From an uncultured Hungatella sp. (GTDB lineage: Bacteria > Bacillota > Clostridia > Lachnospirales > Lachnospiraceae), in assembly GCA_910588325.1 (NCBI GenBank), contig CAJUPP010000013.1, positions 1 to 63,021 of the forward strand: 63,021 nucleotides of DNA. The letters run 5' to 3'. Below, piece after piece: positions 46,015-53,413 of this stretch. Every line of letters begins with the position of its first letter. The stretch's first letter is position 1. A program made the position numbers and the translations under genes. The notes below the pieces were generated by a model. The model worked only from the letters and a program-made list of their open reading frames with translations. It did no database searches and was not told the DNA's origin.

Positions 46015-46100
46015 GCTTCTACCTCTTTTCTAAGTTCGGATGCTCTCGTAAACTCCCTTGTACCCATCTTTGCAGCTGAGTTTCCGCGAGTGCTCAGTTC

Positions 46101-46886
46101 TCACTTCTCTATTAATCCAAAATGTATACATGCTCTATAGATTCCGTCATCATTAATATCCGCTGTCACATAATCCGCCGCTTCCTTCAGCGCATCAACT
46201 GCATTTCCAACAGCGATTCCCACACCGGCAGCCTTTATGATCTCAATGTCATTCATGCTGTCGCCGAAGGCATATGTATCCTTTATGTCAATTCCCCAAT
46301 ATTCGCACAGAATCCGAAGACCGTTGGCTTTGGAATTCCTTCGTTCCAGCACATCCGCCCCTTTTCCGCCTCCGAATAAGGGACATTTCAGTTCCCCAAA
46401 AGCTGCCTCTAGCTTTCTGGCTCCTTCCGGCTCTCCCACATAGGCCAGAGTACGGATATTTTTCTCCAACAATTTCCATGGATCCTGATACCGCCTGTTG
46501 GACTCTCCCCACAGTCTCTTGTCATGGGCAATCACTGCCTCCGGGTGAGTATAATAATCATCATCCCCCATGGTCACTCCTACAGCCAGTCCCTCTTCCT
46601 CTGCAAACCTTAAAATTCTCTCTACCAGTTCTTTCGACATGCAGGTTTCATATATTACCTTATCTCCTGCAGTGATCCTGGTTCCGTTATTATGGATAAT
46701 GGCATCTGCTTTCACAATATCCCGAAATTGCCGGCTGTAATAATTATCCATATCCCTCCCGGTAGCAAGGACGATATAATGATTATCCCGAAGCTTTTCA
46801 ACCGCTTTCATGGCACTGTCCGGAATTTTATAAATCCGGTGATCTAAGAGTGTCATATCCAAATCGAAGCTGACAATTGATTTCAT
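46101..46886 (-). CDS. HAD-IIB (Cof-type) sugar phosphatase
   Basis: About 261 residues. The nucleophile motif IVSFDLDMTLLDH is at the N-terminus, a conserved Thr motif is in VLATGRDMDNYY, Lys in RRNSKANGLRIL, and the metal motif is FGDSMNDIEI, plus AVGNAVDALKEAADYVT: a standard Cof-type phosphatase with a C2B cap. The start is the ATG at 46886 (GGAGGAAGAAAGG upstream); the open frame continues further but without an RBS. Substrate unknown. Confidence 0.9.
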   Translation of the reverse strand: MKSIVSFDLDMTLLDHRIYKIPDSAMKAVEKLRDNHYIVLATGRDMDNYYSRQFRDIVKADAIIHNNGTRITAGDKVIYETCMSKELVERILRFAEEEGLAVGVTMGDDDYYTHPEAVIAHDKRLWGESNRRYQDPWKLLEKNIRTLAYVGEPEGARKLEAAFGELKCPLFGGGKGADVLERRNSKANGLRILCEYWGIDIKDTYAFGDSMNDIEIIKAAGVGIAVGNAVDALKEAADYVTADINDDGIYRACIHFGLIEK

Positions 46887-46961
46887 CCTTTCTTCCTCCA
46901 TACCACCTATCATATCGCATACCGAAAAATTTTTCAATCAGGCAAACTCTTTATTATAGAA

Positions 46962-46994
46962 AAAGTCCTTGAATCCTCTGGAATCAAAGACTTT
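46962..46994 (-). terminator. Intrinsic terminator after the BASS transporter
   Basis: Minus strand AAAGTCTTTGATTCC and GGATTCAAGGACTTT pair with one G-U and one mismatch around a four-base loop, followed by TTCTAT. It is 35 bp after the transporter stop codon. Confidence 0.8.
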
Positions 46995-47028
46995 CCTACC
47001 GTTTTCAATACGGTTATAATCCCTATAG

Positions 47029-47976
47029 TCATCCATTTTCCTTATCTGCCCAACGGCTGTAAATATTCGCCAGAATCGCACCGGAAATATTGTGCCATAC
47101 AGAGAAAATGGCTCCCGGAACCGTTGCCATAGCCAGATCAGGAAATGCAGTGGCTGCTAAAGACGTGGCAAGGCCGGAATTCTGCATGCCGACTTCCACA
47201 GAAATGGCCTTTGTCTTTGAAACGCTCATATGCAGCAATTTTCCGATTCCAAAACCGCAGGCATACCCCAGCAGATTGTGCAGGATAACCACACCAAATA
47301 CAACTGCGCCGGTGCTCATGATTTTTTCGGCATTATGGGACACAACTGCCGCAACAATCAGACAAATCGCAACTACGGAAACAGAAGGTAAAATTGTCAC
47401 AATCTTCTGGGTAAACTTTTCAAAAAGCTTGTTAATGATAAATCCCAGTACAATCGGAACAATAACCACCTTGATAATTGACATAAACATGCTTATAAGA
47501 TCAACCGTAACCGTGGTTCTCAAAAGAAAATACGTGACGGCAGGTGTCAGAAAGGGTGCAAGAAGCGTATTGACGCTGGTCATACCCACAGAGAGCGCAA
47601 CATCGCCTTTGGAAAGATAGGTGATGACATTGCTGGAGGTACCGCCAGGGCAGGTTCCTACCAAAACCACTCCGGCCATCAGCGCCGGATCAAGGTGAAA
47701 CAGGGTTCCAAGCCCCCATGCCAGCAGAGGCATAACCAGAAACTGGGCAAAACAGCCCAGAATGATATCCTTCGGGCGGGTAAAGACCAGCTTAAAGTCC
47801 TCCAGTTTCAAAGTCAGTCCCATGCCAAACATAACAATCATCAGCAGATAGTTCACCCAGGATGTCTGAATCCACAGACAGGAAGCCGGCACAAATAAAG
47901 CCAATGCGGCAACGATCAGGACAATAAGCGCCATGTACTTTCCAAAAAAATTACTGATTTTTTCTAAAGCTTTCAT
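47029..47976 (-). CDS. BASS-family (bile acid:sodium symporter-like) transporter
   Basis: 315 residues with about nine or ten membrane helices. Motifs: VMFGMGLTLKLEDFKLV, GVVLVGTCPGGTSSNVITYL near 120-139, and ISVEVGMQNSGLATSLAA near 255-272, the two crossing regions that bind Na+ and substrate. The closest known types are YocS/PanS-like carriers of organic acids such as ketopantoate. Transcription is preceded by a T-box leader with an apparent isoleucine codon, so the cargo is probably an isoleucine-pathway or branched-chain oxo acid rather than bile acid (inference). Confidence 0.88.
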   Translation of the reverse strand: MKALEKISNFFGKYMALIVLIVAALALFVPASCLWIQTSWVNYLLMIVMFGMGLTLKLEDFKLVFTRPKDIILGCFAQFLVMPLLAWGLGTLFHLDPALMAGVVLVGTCPGGTSSNVITYLSKGDVALSVGMTSVNTLLAPFLTPAVTYFLLRTTVTVDLISMFMSIIKVVIVPIVLGFIINKLFEKFTQKIVTILPSVSVVAICLIVAAVVSHNAEKIMSTGAVVFGVVILHNLLGYACGFGIGKLLHMSVSKTKAISVEVGMQNSGLATSLAATAFPDLAMATVPGAIFSVWHNISGAILANIYSRWADKENG

Positions 47977-48081
47977 CTCAATTTCCTCCTAGCCGTAATA
48001 ATATGTATGCAAAATAATCCGGATACGAACGCTGATGGGAATACGATCGTCGGCAGGAACTATCATAGGGGACCCCTACAA

Positions 48082-48358
48082 TAAAACAGCCTCTGTCTCA
48101 GAAAAGAGACAAAGGCTGTTATCCTCTGCGGTACCACTCTTATTGCCGGCCAAAGGCCGACCGCTCGCTCACATATCTTCTAATATGGGATAAGGTAACG
48201 ATTATCAGTCGTTCAGGCTTACTAAACATTGTCGTTTGGCCGGAAAGCTCAGAGGTGATCTTCACAGGATACTCCCATTGCCTCTCACCAGCCGGCAACT
48301 CTCTGAACCTTCATATTCCTGCTACTCTTCCTCGTCAACACCGTATCTTTAATTATTT
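48082..48358 (-). promoter_or_regulatory. T-box leader, isoleucine-type specifier, upstream of BASS transporter
   Basis: The minus strand shows the full T-box order. Stem I begins GACGAGGAAGAGTA, then CAGAGAGTTGCCGGCTGGTG (AG bulge and distal loop). The specifier region is GTGAAGATCACCTCTGAGC, in which the frame GAA-G-AUC-ACC places AUC (Ile). The T-box proper is AAGAGTGGTACCGCAG near 48125-48140, followed by the terminator at 48085-48120. When tRNA-Ile is uncharged, the antiterminator forms and the transporter is expressed. The specifier call relies on the spacing known from other T-boxes. Confidence 0.9.
48085..48120 (-). terminator. T-box terminator hairpin
   Basis: Minus strand AACAGCCTTTGTCTC and GAGACAGAGGCTGTT form a 15-bp stem (one G-U) followed by TTATTG. 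The conserved T-box sequence just before it can pair into the alternative antiterminator. Confidence 0.85.
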
Positions 48359-48364
48359 TTCTGT

Positions 48365-48393
48365 ACTTTATCACTGCTGAAAATATTTGTCAA
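48365..48393 (-). promoter_or_regulatory. Promoter of the T-box/BASS unit
   Basis: Minus strand TTGACA (48388-48393), 17 bp, TAAAGT (48365-48370). Transcription would start a few bases before the T-box stem I. Confidence 0.75.
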
Positions 48394-48479
48394 GCACAAT
48401 TTTCCATTTCTTCTGCTGTTTTCTCCCAAACTTTTAAAATCAGAAGACCGGATCTTCAGACATACTTACAGCCTGAGTT

Positions 48480-49979
48480 TCAAAGCTCCCTCAGTCTCTC
48501 ATACAATCCCCGATAAACCTCATAATTTTTCTCATAAATCCCATGGTTTTCTCTGTCCGGTACATGAGACCGTGTAATTCTCACCGTCTTTTTCACCGCC
48601 TCGTCAAAATCTTTATAGAAACCTGTGCCCACTCCTGCCAGTATGGCCGCTCCCAGCGTAGTCGCCGTATCAGAGGCCGGAACAAAAATGGGTTTTCCCG
48701 TCACATCAGCTTTGATCTGCGTCCACAAAACAGAGTTGGCAGAACCGCCTACTGCAAACAATTCTTTCACGGCCGCACCTGCCTCATAAGCCACATCCAG
48801 ATTGTGTTTTAAGGAAAATGCTACTCCTTCCATGGCAGAACGGATAAAATGTCCCTTTGTCTTCGTAAAATCCAGACCATAATACATGCCTTTTGCCTTG
48901 GAATCCCAGACAGGGGAACGCTCTCCTGCCATATAAGGCAGAAATACCATCCCCCCGCTTCCTGCAGGCACCTTCACTGCCAGATCATTAAACTGTTCCA
49001 GAGAGCTTTTCCCGATAGAGTCTTCCTGCACTCTCTCATAATCTCCAAATTCCTGTTCCAGCCACCGCATGACACCGCCCCCGCCAGTGGTTCCCCCCTG
49101 AAGCAGCCACATTCCGGGAACTACATGGAAGCTGAGAATCAGCCGTCTATCTGTCTGATAGCTGTCTGTACAGATACTCATTCCTCCTGCCTGCCCACCC
49201 TGTTCCTGGGTTTCGCCGGAATGAATCACCCCTGCTCCCAAAGTCCCGCAAGCGGCATCCAGGCCGCCTGCCACCACCGGAGTCCCTTCCGTCAGACCAC
49301 AGGCTGCTGCTGCCTGGCGGCTTACTTTACCTGCCACCTGATGGCACGGATAAATGTCCGGAAGAATATCTTTTTCAATCCCCAAAAGACGGCACATTTC
49401 GTCATCCCACTGTCCCTTATGCATATCAAAACAATGGAGTCCATACCCCTGAGACAAATCCTGGCTGATTTGTCCTGTCAGTTTCATGACGATAAAACTG
49501 TTGGACTGCAGAACCTTGTCCACCTGTTTAAACAGCTCCGGGTGATTTTTCCTGTACCAGAGGATTTTCGGCGTGGTATAGCAGGGTTCCAGAGGATTCC
49601 CGCATAACTTGAAAATCCTCTCCTCCCCCATCTGCACCTTCAGCCTGTTGCACAGGTCCTCCGCTCTGGTATCCATCCAGATAGGAGTATTGCTAAGGAC
49701 ACTGCCCTCTCTGTCAATAAAAACAGAAGACCAGCTCTGACCGTCCACGCCAACCCCTTCAATTTCCTTTGAAGAGATATTCCCTCTGTCCAGGACCTTT
49801 CGGATCGTCAGGCATACTGCCTCCCACCACTCCTGAGGATTCTGTTCTGCCCATCCGCTTTGGGGGTAATAGACCGGATAGGCCCCGCTTTCATTAGCCA
49901 TAACCTGCCCGTTTTCATCAAATACCGTAATTTTGCATGCGCTTGTGCCAATATCTATCCCCAACAGATATCTACCCAT
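48480..49979 (-). CDS. FGGY-family carbohydrate kinase (xylulokinase-like)
   Basis: About 499 residues. YLLGIDIGTSACKITVFDE opens the ATPase fold; the substrate half has GVDGQSWSSVFID and PIWMDTRAED; the C-terminal FGGY signature area shows RSAMEGVAFSLKHNL and FAVGGSANSVLWTQ. It phosphorylates a pentulose or similar sugar. The start is the ATG at 49979 with AAGGAG; it overlaps the PfkB gene end by eight bases, so the two kinases are co-translated. With the GatD-like dehydrogenase this makes a sugar-alcohol pathway. Confidence 0.88.
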   Translation of the reverse strand: MGRYLLGIDIGTSACKITVFDENGQVMANESGAYPVYYPQSGWAEQNPQEWWEAVCLTIRKVLDRGNISSKEIEGVGVDGQSWSSVFIDREGSVLSNTPIWMDTRAEDLCNRLKVQMGEERIFKLCGNPLEPCYTTPKILWYRKNHPELFKQVDKVLQSNSFIVMKLTGQISQDLSQGYGLHCFDMHKGQWDDEMCRLLGIEKDILPDIYPCHQVAGKVSRQAAAACGLTEGTPVVAGGLDAACGTLGAGVIHSGETQEQGGQAGGMSICTDSYQTDRRLILSFHVVPGMWLLQGGTTGGGGVMRWLEQEFGDYERVQEDSIGKSSLEQFNDLAVKVPAGSGGMVFLPYMAGERSPVWDSKAKGMYYGLDFTKTKGHFIRSAMEGVAFSLKHNLDVAYEAGAAVKELFAVGGSANSVLWTQIKADVTGKPIFVPASDTATTLGAAILAGVGTGFYKDFDEAVKKTVRITRSHVPDRENHGIYEKNYEVYRGLYERLREL

Positions 49980-50946
49980 ATTGTTCTCCTTTGCAATTCC
50001 TGTCTGCCTTATTCCATTCTGGCTCATCCACTGTCACCTGTTTTAAAAGCGTTTGGCAGACATCCATATCAAAATCGCCGGTATCAGGAGACATGGCGCC
50101 GGCTGATGCCACTGCCACCGCAAACTTCAATGCCTCTTTATATCCCATTTTCCGCTCCATAGCCACCGCAAAAGCTCCCACCATGGAATCTCCGCAGCCA
50201 ACCGTATTCACCGGATCTAATCTTGGCGGCCTGGCTGTAAAAATGCCCTCTTCGCATGCCAGGAGAGCACCTTCTTTTCCAAGGGAAACCACAACCTGTC
50301 CGATGCCTTTTTCATAAAGCTTCCATGCAAGCTCTGCCACATCACGGACACTATGTATCTCCCTGCCAAATAACATCTCCAACTCCTCTTTATTTGGTTT
50401 TATCATATCCGGACAAGCCCCGATTCCCTGTTTTAAAAGTTCTCCGCTGGTATCCAGAATCACCTGCTTTCCCATACTCTTAAGCTTCAAAACCATACGG
50501 CTGTACACATCCTTCGCCATCCCTCCGGGAACGCTTCCGGAAATCGTCACGACCCTGCTGTCACTGACAACTGATGAAAGCGTTTCCAAAAAGACATCCT
50601 CTGTCTCCTGGGAAACGCAAAATCCCGGTTCCAGGTATTCGGTAGAGCCGTATCCGGAATCCAGAATATTGATGCAGCTTCTGGTTTCCCCGTCTACATG
50701 GAGAAAGTCATGGCTGATGCCGTCCTGATTCAGAAGGGCTTCCAGGTACTGTCCGTTAAATCCTCCCACCAGTCCCGTAGCCAGCACTTTTTCCCCGCAC
50801 AGCTTAATGATTCTTGCCACATTCAGCCCTTTTCCGCCTGCCGTATTGTGAACCCTGGCAACGCGCATAACCGTCCCGTTTTCAATCTTTCCCTCCATGT
50901 AATAAGCCTTGTCGATGGAGGCATTCAATGTCACTGTTGTTATCAT
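49972..50946 (-). CDS. PfkB-family 1-phosphofructokinase / tagatose-6-phosphate kinase-like
   Basis: 324 residues, typical of LacC/FruK. ITTVTLNASIDKAYYMEG starts the lid region, NTAGGKGLNVARIIKLCG is the first PfkB signature, and DPVNTVGCGDSMVGAFAVAM carries the anion hole and catalytic Asp. It adds a second phosphate to a hexose phosphate. Downstream of gatD, the likely substrate is tagatose- or fructose-phosphate, but this cannot be read from sequence. Confidence 0.88.
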   Translation of the reverse strand: MITTVTLNASIDKAYYMEGKIENGTVMRVARVHNTAGGKGLNVARIIKLCGEKVLATGLVGGFNGQYLEALLNQDGISHDFLHVDGETRSCINILDSGYGSTEYLEPGFCVSQETEDVFLETLSSVVSDSRVVTISGSVPGGMAKDVYSRMVLKLKSMGKQVILDTSGELLKQGIGACPDMIKPNKEELEMLFGREIHSVRDVAELAWKLYEKGIGQVVVSLGKEGALLACEEGIFTARPPRLDPVNTVGCGDSMVGAFAVAMERKMGYKEALKFAVAVASAGAMSPDTGDFDMDVCQTLLKQVTVDEPEWNKADRNCKGEQYG

Positions 50947-51001
50947 AATTGTCCCTTTCCGTTCCCGCTATCTTCACACCATCTTACAGTGAACGCTGTT
51001 T

Positions 51002-52057
51002 TTAACACTCACTGTCAATCAGAATCTTCCCTTTTACGGTGCCCGGCGTTTTATACAACTCAAAAGCCTCCCCGATTCTGCTTAAAGGAAACTTTCTGAA
51101 AATAAAGGACTCATCAAATTTCAGCTCTCCCGTTTTAAAATAATGAGCCGCCAGTTCCCACTCCTTTCCCGGAAATGGAGCACTGTAGGACATCCATGAA
51201 CCGGTCAGGGTAAATTCCTTCCGGTTCATATTTTCCCACTCCCTAACGGTAAAGCTTAATTCTTTCGTAGGCGTTCCCACAAAGCACACATGGGCTTTAT
51301 TGGCGGCCAGTTCAAAGGCCATCTTCATAGTGACCGTATTTCCGGCAGTCTCAAACACATAATCAAAGCCTCTGCCCTTTGTCAAAGCCAGGGCTTTTTC
51401 CATAAAATCTGCCTCCTTCGTGTTAATTCCCGCTGTTGCCCCCAGCCGTTTTCCAAGGGCCAACCGTTCGTCAGCAATGTCAAATACCACAGTCTTTGCG
51501 GCTCCGAAGATCTTCGCCCACTGCATCACAAACATGCCGATGGTTCCTCCTCCCAGAACCGCCACAGTCTTTCCTCCCTCATAGGGAACCCGTTTCAGCC
51601 CGTGAAGAGCCACTGTGGCAGGCTCAAAAAATGCTCCCTGCTCAAAGGATACCGAATCCTCAAAAGGCACCGCATTTTTCTCAGGCACCACCACGTATTC
51701 CGCAAAACTGCCGAATTCCCTGGAACCGATAAAGCTGTAATGCTTGCACAGGGAATAATCTCCTCTCCTGCAGTCCTCACACTCCATGCAGGGAACCAGC
51801 GGCACCCCTGCAACCCGGTCTCCCGTCTTTAATACCGTAACCCCTTCCCCAATCTCCGCAACCGTGCCGGAAAACTCATGCCCCAGCACATTGGGGAAAA
51901 AGTGACATGCATCTCCGTTTACTCTGGGTACATCCGATCCACAGATTCCCGTATACTTTACCTTAATCAGCACCTGTCCCTTCCCCGGCTCTGGTTTCTT
52001 TATCTCTTCATAGCGAATATCTTCCCTGGCATGTACAACTCCTGCTTTCATGTTCAT
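51002..52057 (-). CDS. gatD: Zinc-dependent sugar-alcohol dehydrogenase, GatD-like
   Basis: 351 residues, medium-chain dehydrogenase. Catalytic zinc ligands in YTGICGSDVPR and VLGHEFSGTVAEIG; structural zinc Cys cluster in CMECEDCRRGDYSLC; NAD motif VAVLGGGTIGMFVMQ; and GSWMSYSAPFPGKEWELAAH, characteristic of galactitol-1-phosphate 5-dehydrogenases. It oxidises a polyol phosphate to a ketose phosphate. No PTS genes are adjacent, so import happens elsewhere. First gene of the operon, divergent from a DeoR regulator. Confidence 0.87.
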   Translation of the reverse strand: MNMKAGVVHAREDIRYEEIKKPEPGKGQVLIKVKYTGICGSDVPRVNGDACHFFPNVLGHEFSGTVAEIGEGVTVLKTGDRVAGVPLVPCMECEDCRRGDYSLCKHYSFIGSREFGSFAEYVVVPEKNAVPFEDSVSFEQGAFFEPATVALHGLKRVPYEGGKTVAVLGGGTIGMFVMQWAKIFGAAKTVVFDIADERLALGKRLGATAGINTKEADFMEKALALTKGRGFDYVFETAGNTVTMKMAFELAANKAHVCFVGTPTKELSFTVREWENMNRKEFTLTGSWMSYSAPFPGKEWELAAHYFKTGELKFDESFIFRKFPLSRIGEAFELYKTPGTVKGKILIDSEC

Positions 52058-52082
52058 TCTCCTTTTTCCATCATAATTAAGC

Positions 52083-52148
52083 GTTCGTCACCTTTAATTT
52101 TGTTTGATTCTGTTCGTTTTTTATTATATTTCTCCTTTTTGTGTTTGT
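52083..52148. promoter_or_regulatory. Repeated GTT(C/T)G motifs in the gatD/DeoR intergenic region
   Basis: GTTCGT (52083), GTTTGA (52102), GTTCGT (52112) and GTTTGT (52143) are same-direction repeats at 19, 10 and 31 bp steps, overlapping the gatD promoter and its downstream region. DeoR proteins often bind such direct repeats. Candidate operator only. Confidence 0.4.
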
Positions 52149-52151
52149 CAA
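52123..52151 (-). promoter_or_regulatory. Consensus promoter of the gatD operon
   Basis: Minus strand TTGACA (52146-52151), 17 bp, TATAAT (52123-52128): both hexamers perfect. Such a strong promoter implies repression, presumably by the divergent DeoR protein. Confidence 0.88.
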
Positions 52152-52184
52152 CAAACATTTTTTGCGTGTTTTACGATAAAGGCC

Positions 52185-52213
52185 TTGACCCGTTTCCCGC
52201 CTGTTGGTACAAT
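52185..52213 (+). promoter_or_regulatory. Promoter of the DeoR-family gene
   Basis: TTGACC (52185-52190), 17 bp, TACAAT (52208-52213). Start of transcription near 52220 leaves about 30 bases before the ATG at 52250 and argues against earlier start codons. Confidence 0.75.
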
Positions 52214-52249
52214 GGTTATGATATGAAAAACAGAAAGATGGCAGGAATC

Positions 52250-53065
52250 ATGAAAGAACGTTTGATTAAGATATTAGATTATATAGAAGAACACGGCGGC
52301 GCCACCACTGCAGAACTGACCGAATATTTCGGCGTTTCTGAGATGACCATCCGCCGGGATTTGATTTTTTTAGAAAAAGAAGATAAGATTGTCCGTTTCC
52401 ACGGCGGCGCCGGAATAAAAAAACACCAACGGCTGGAATCCGCCTTCGATATCCGGCTGAAAACCAATTACGAATCCAAATGCAGGATTGCTGCAAAAGC
52501 CGCCCAGTATCTGGAGAACCTCTCACAGTCTGGACAGGCACGCTCCATCTTTATGGGTGGCGGATCCACCATGTACTGTATGGCGGAATGTATCTCTGAA
52601 CAGCTCACTGCCACTGTGGTTACGGACAATCTTTATGTTTCCTCCGTCCTGGTGAAGAATCCGTCAAACTCCGTCATCATAATCGGAGGACAGCTGGTGC
52701 TGCCCTCCTTAAATGTAGTGGGATTCACTGCCGAGAAAATGCTGTCCGGCTTTTCTATGGATTACTGTTTTATCGGCTCCTCTGCCATTGATGAGGAAGG
52801 AAGCCTGTATTCCTACACTCTTTCGGAGGCAGGCTTCTTTGCTGCTGCCATGAACTCCGCCAAACATACTGTAGTCCTGGCAGACCACTCCAAGCTGGGC
52901 ACAAAAAATCTGGTTCAGATTGCCAGAATGTCTCAAGATTTTACCATCATTACGGACCATATGGCGCCGGCGGGTATTTTAAAAAGATACCAGACGCTTG
53001 GGGCAGAAGTCCTGGTGGCGGAATCTGTCACTGGAGAAAATGCTGATATAACCGTTTTTCAATAG
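52250..53065 (+). CDS. DeoR-family transcriptional repressor
   Basis: About 271 residues. Winged helix at the N-terminus: KERLIKILDYIEEHGGATTA, EYFGVSEMTIRRDLIFLE. The sugar-phosphate-binding DeoR C domain has IFMGGGSTMYCMAE, VVTDNLYVSSVL and the ADHSKLGTKNL motif. The ATG at 52250 is preceded by AGGAA and lies 30 bases after the likely transcription start. It probably represses the divergent gatD operon until a sugar phosphate binds. Confidence 0.88.
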   Translation: MKERLIKILDYIEEHGGATTAELTEYFGVSEMTIRRDLIFLEKEDKIVRFHGGAGIKKHQRLESAFDIRLKTNYESKCRIAAKAAQYLENLSQSGQARSIFMGGGSTMYCMAECISEQLTATVVTDNLYVSSVLVKNPSNSVIIIGGQLVLPSLNVVGFTAEKMLSGFSMDYCFIGSSAIDEEGSLYSYTLSEAGFFAAAMNSAKHTVVLADHSKLGTKNLVQIARMSQDFTIITDHMAPAGILKRYQTLGAEVLVAESVTGENADITVFQ

Positions 53066-53129
53066 ACATCTGTCCCTGTTGTGTGGTATAATTTTCTCAA
53101 TAAACCTGCATGCGGCGGACTTTGAAAGT

Positions 53130-53347
53130 AAACCTCCATGCGCCCGGCTGCGGACGCACCACCACCCATAAAAGTCAGGCGGGCGCATTTGGCATACCTA
53201 AATTCATGCCGCCTATTCGGCGGCGGGACTTTCAAAGTAAACCTCCATGCGCCCGGCTGCGGACGCACCACCACCCATAAAAGTCAGGCGGGCGCATTTG
53301 GCATACCTAAATTCATGCCGCCTATTCGGCGGCGGGACTTTCAAAGT
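53130..53347. repeat. Two tandem copies of a 109-bp GC-rich repeat
   Basis: The unit starts AAACCTCCATGCGCCCGGCT and ends CGGCGGGACTTTCAAAGT. Copies begin at 53130 and 53239, and a partial third ends at 53347. Each unit contains TGCGCCCG facing CGGGCGCA and the hairpin GCCGCC-TATTC-GGCGG, with the palindrome ACTTTCAAAGT at the junction. It is GC-rich against its surroundings. Long open frames on both strands are artefacts of the composition. It looks like a lineage-specific intergenic repeat family. Confidence 0.85.
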
Positions 53348-53413
53348 AAAAAATTGTCTGAAAAACAGGTGCAGGAAAAATCTTGAGAGTATCTAAATTA
53401 GCAGGAGGAAATC

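Noticed and set aside
53130..53347. CRISPR array
   Set aside because: The repeats are long, directly adjacent and have no spacers; no cas genes are present.
53059..53386. Open frames on both strands across the 109-bp repeats
   Set aside because: The period is not a multiple of three, so the copies are read in different frames; the frames are open only because the repeat is GC-rich.
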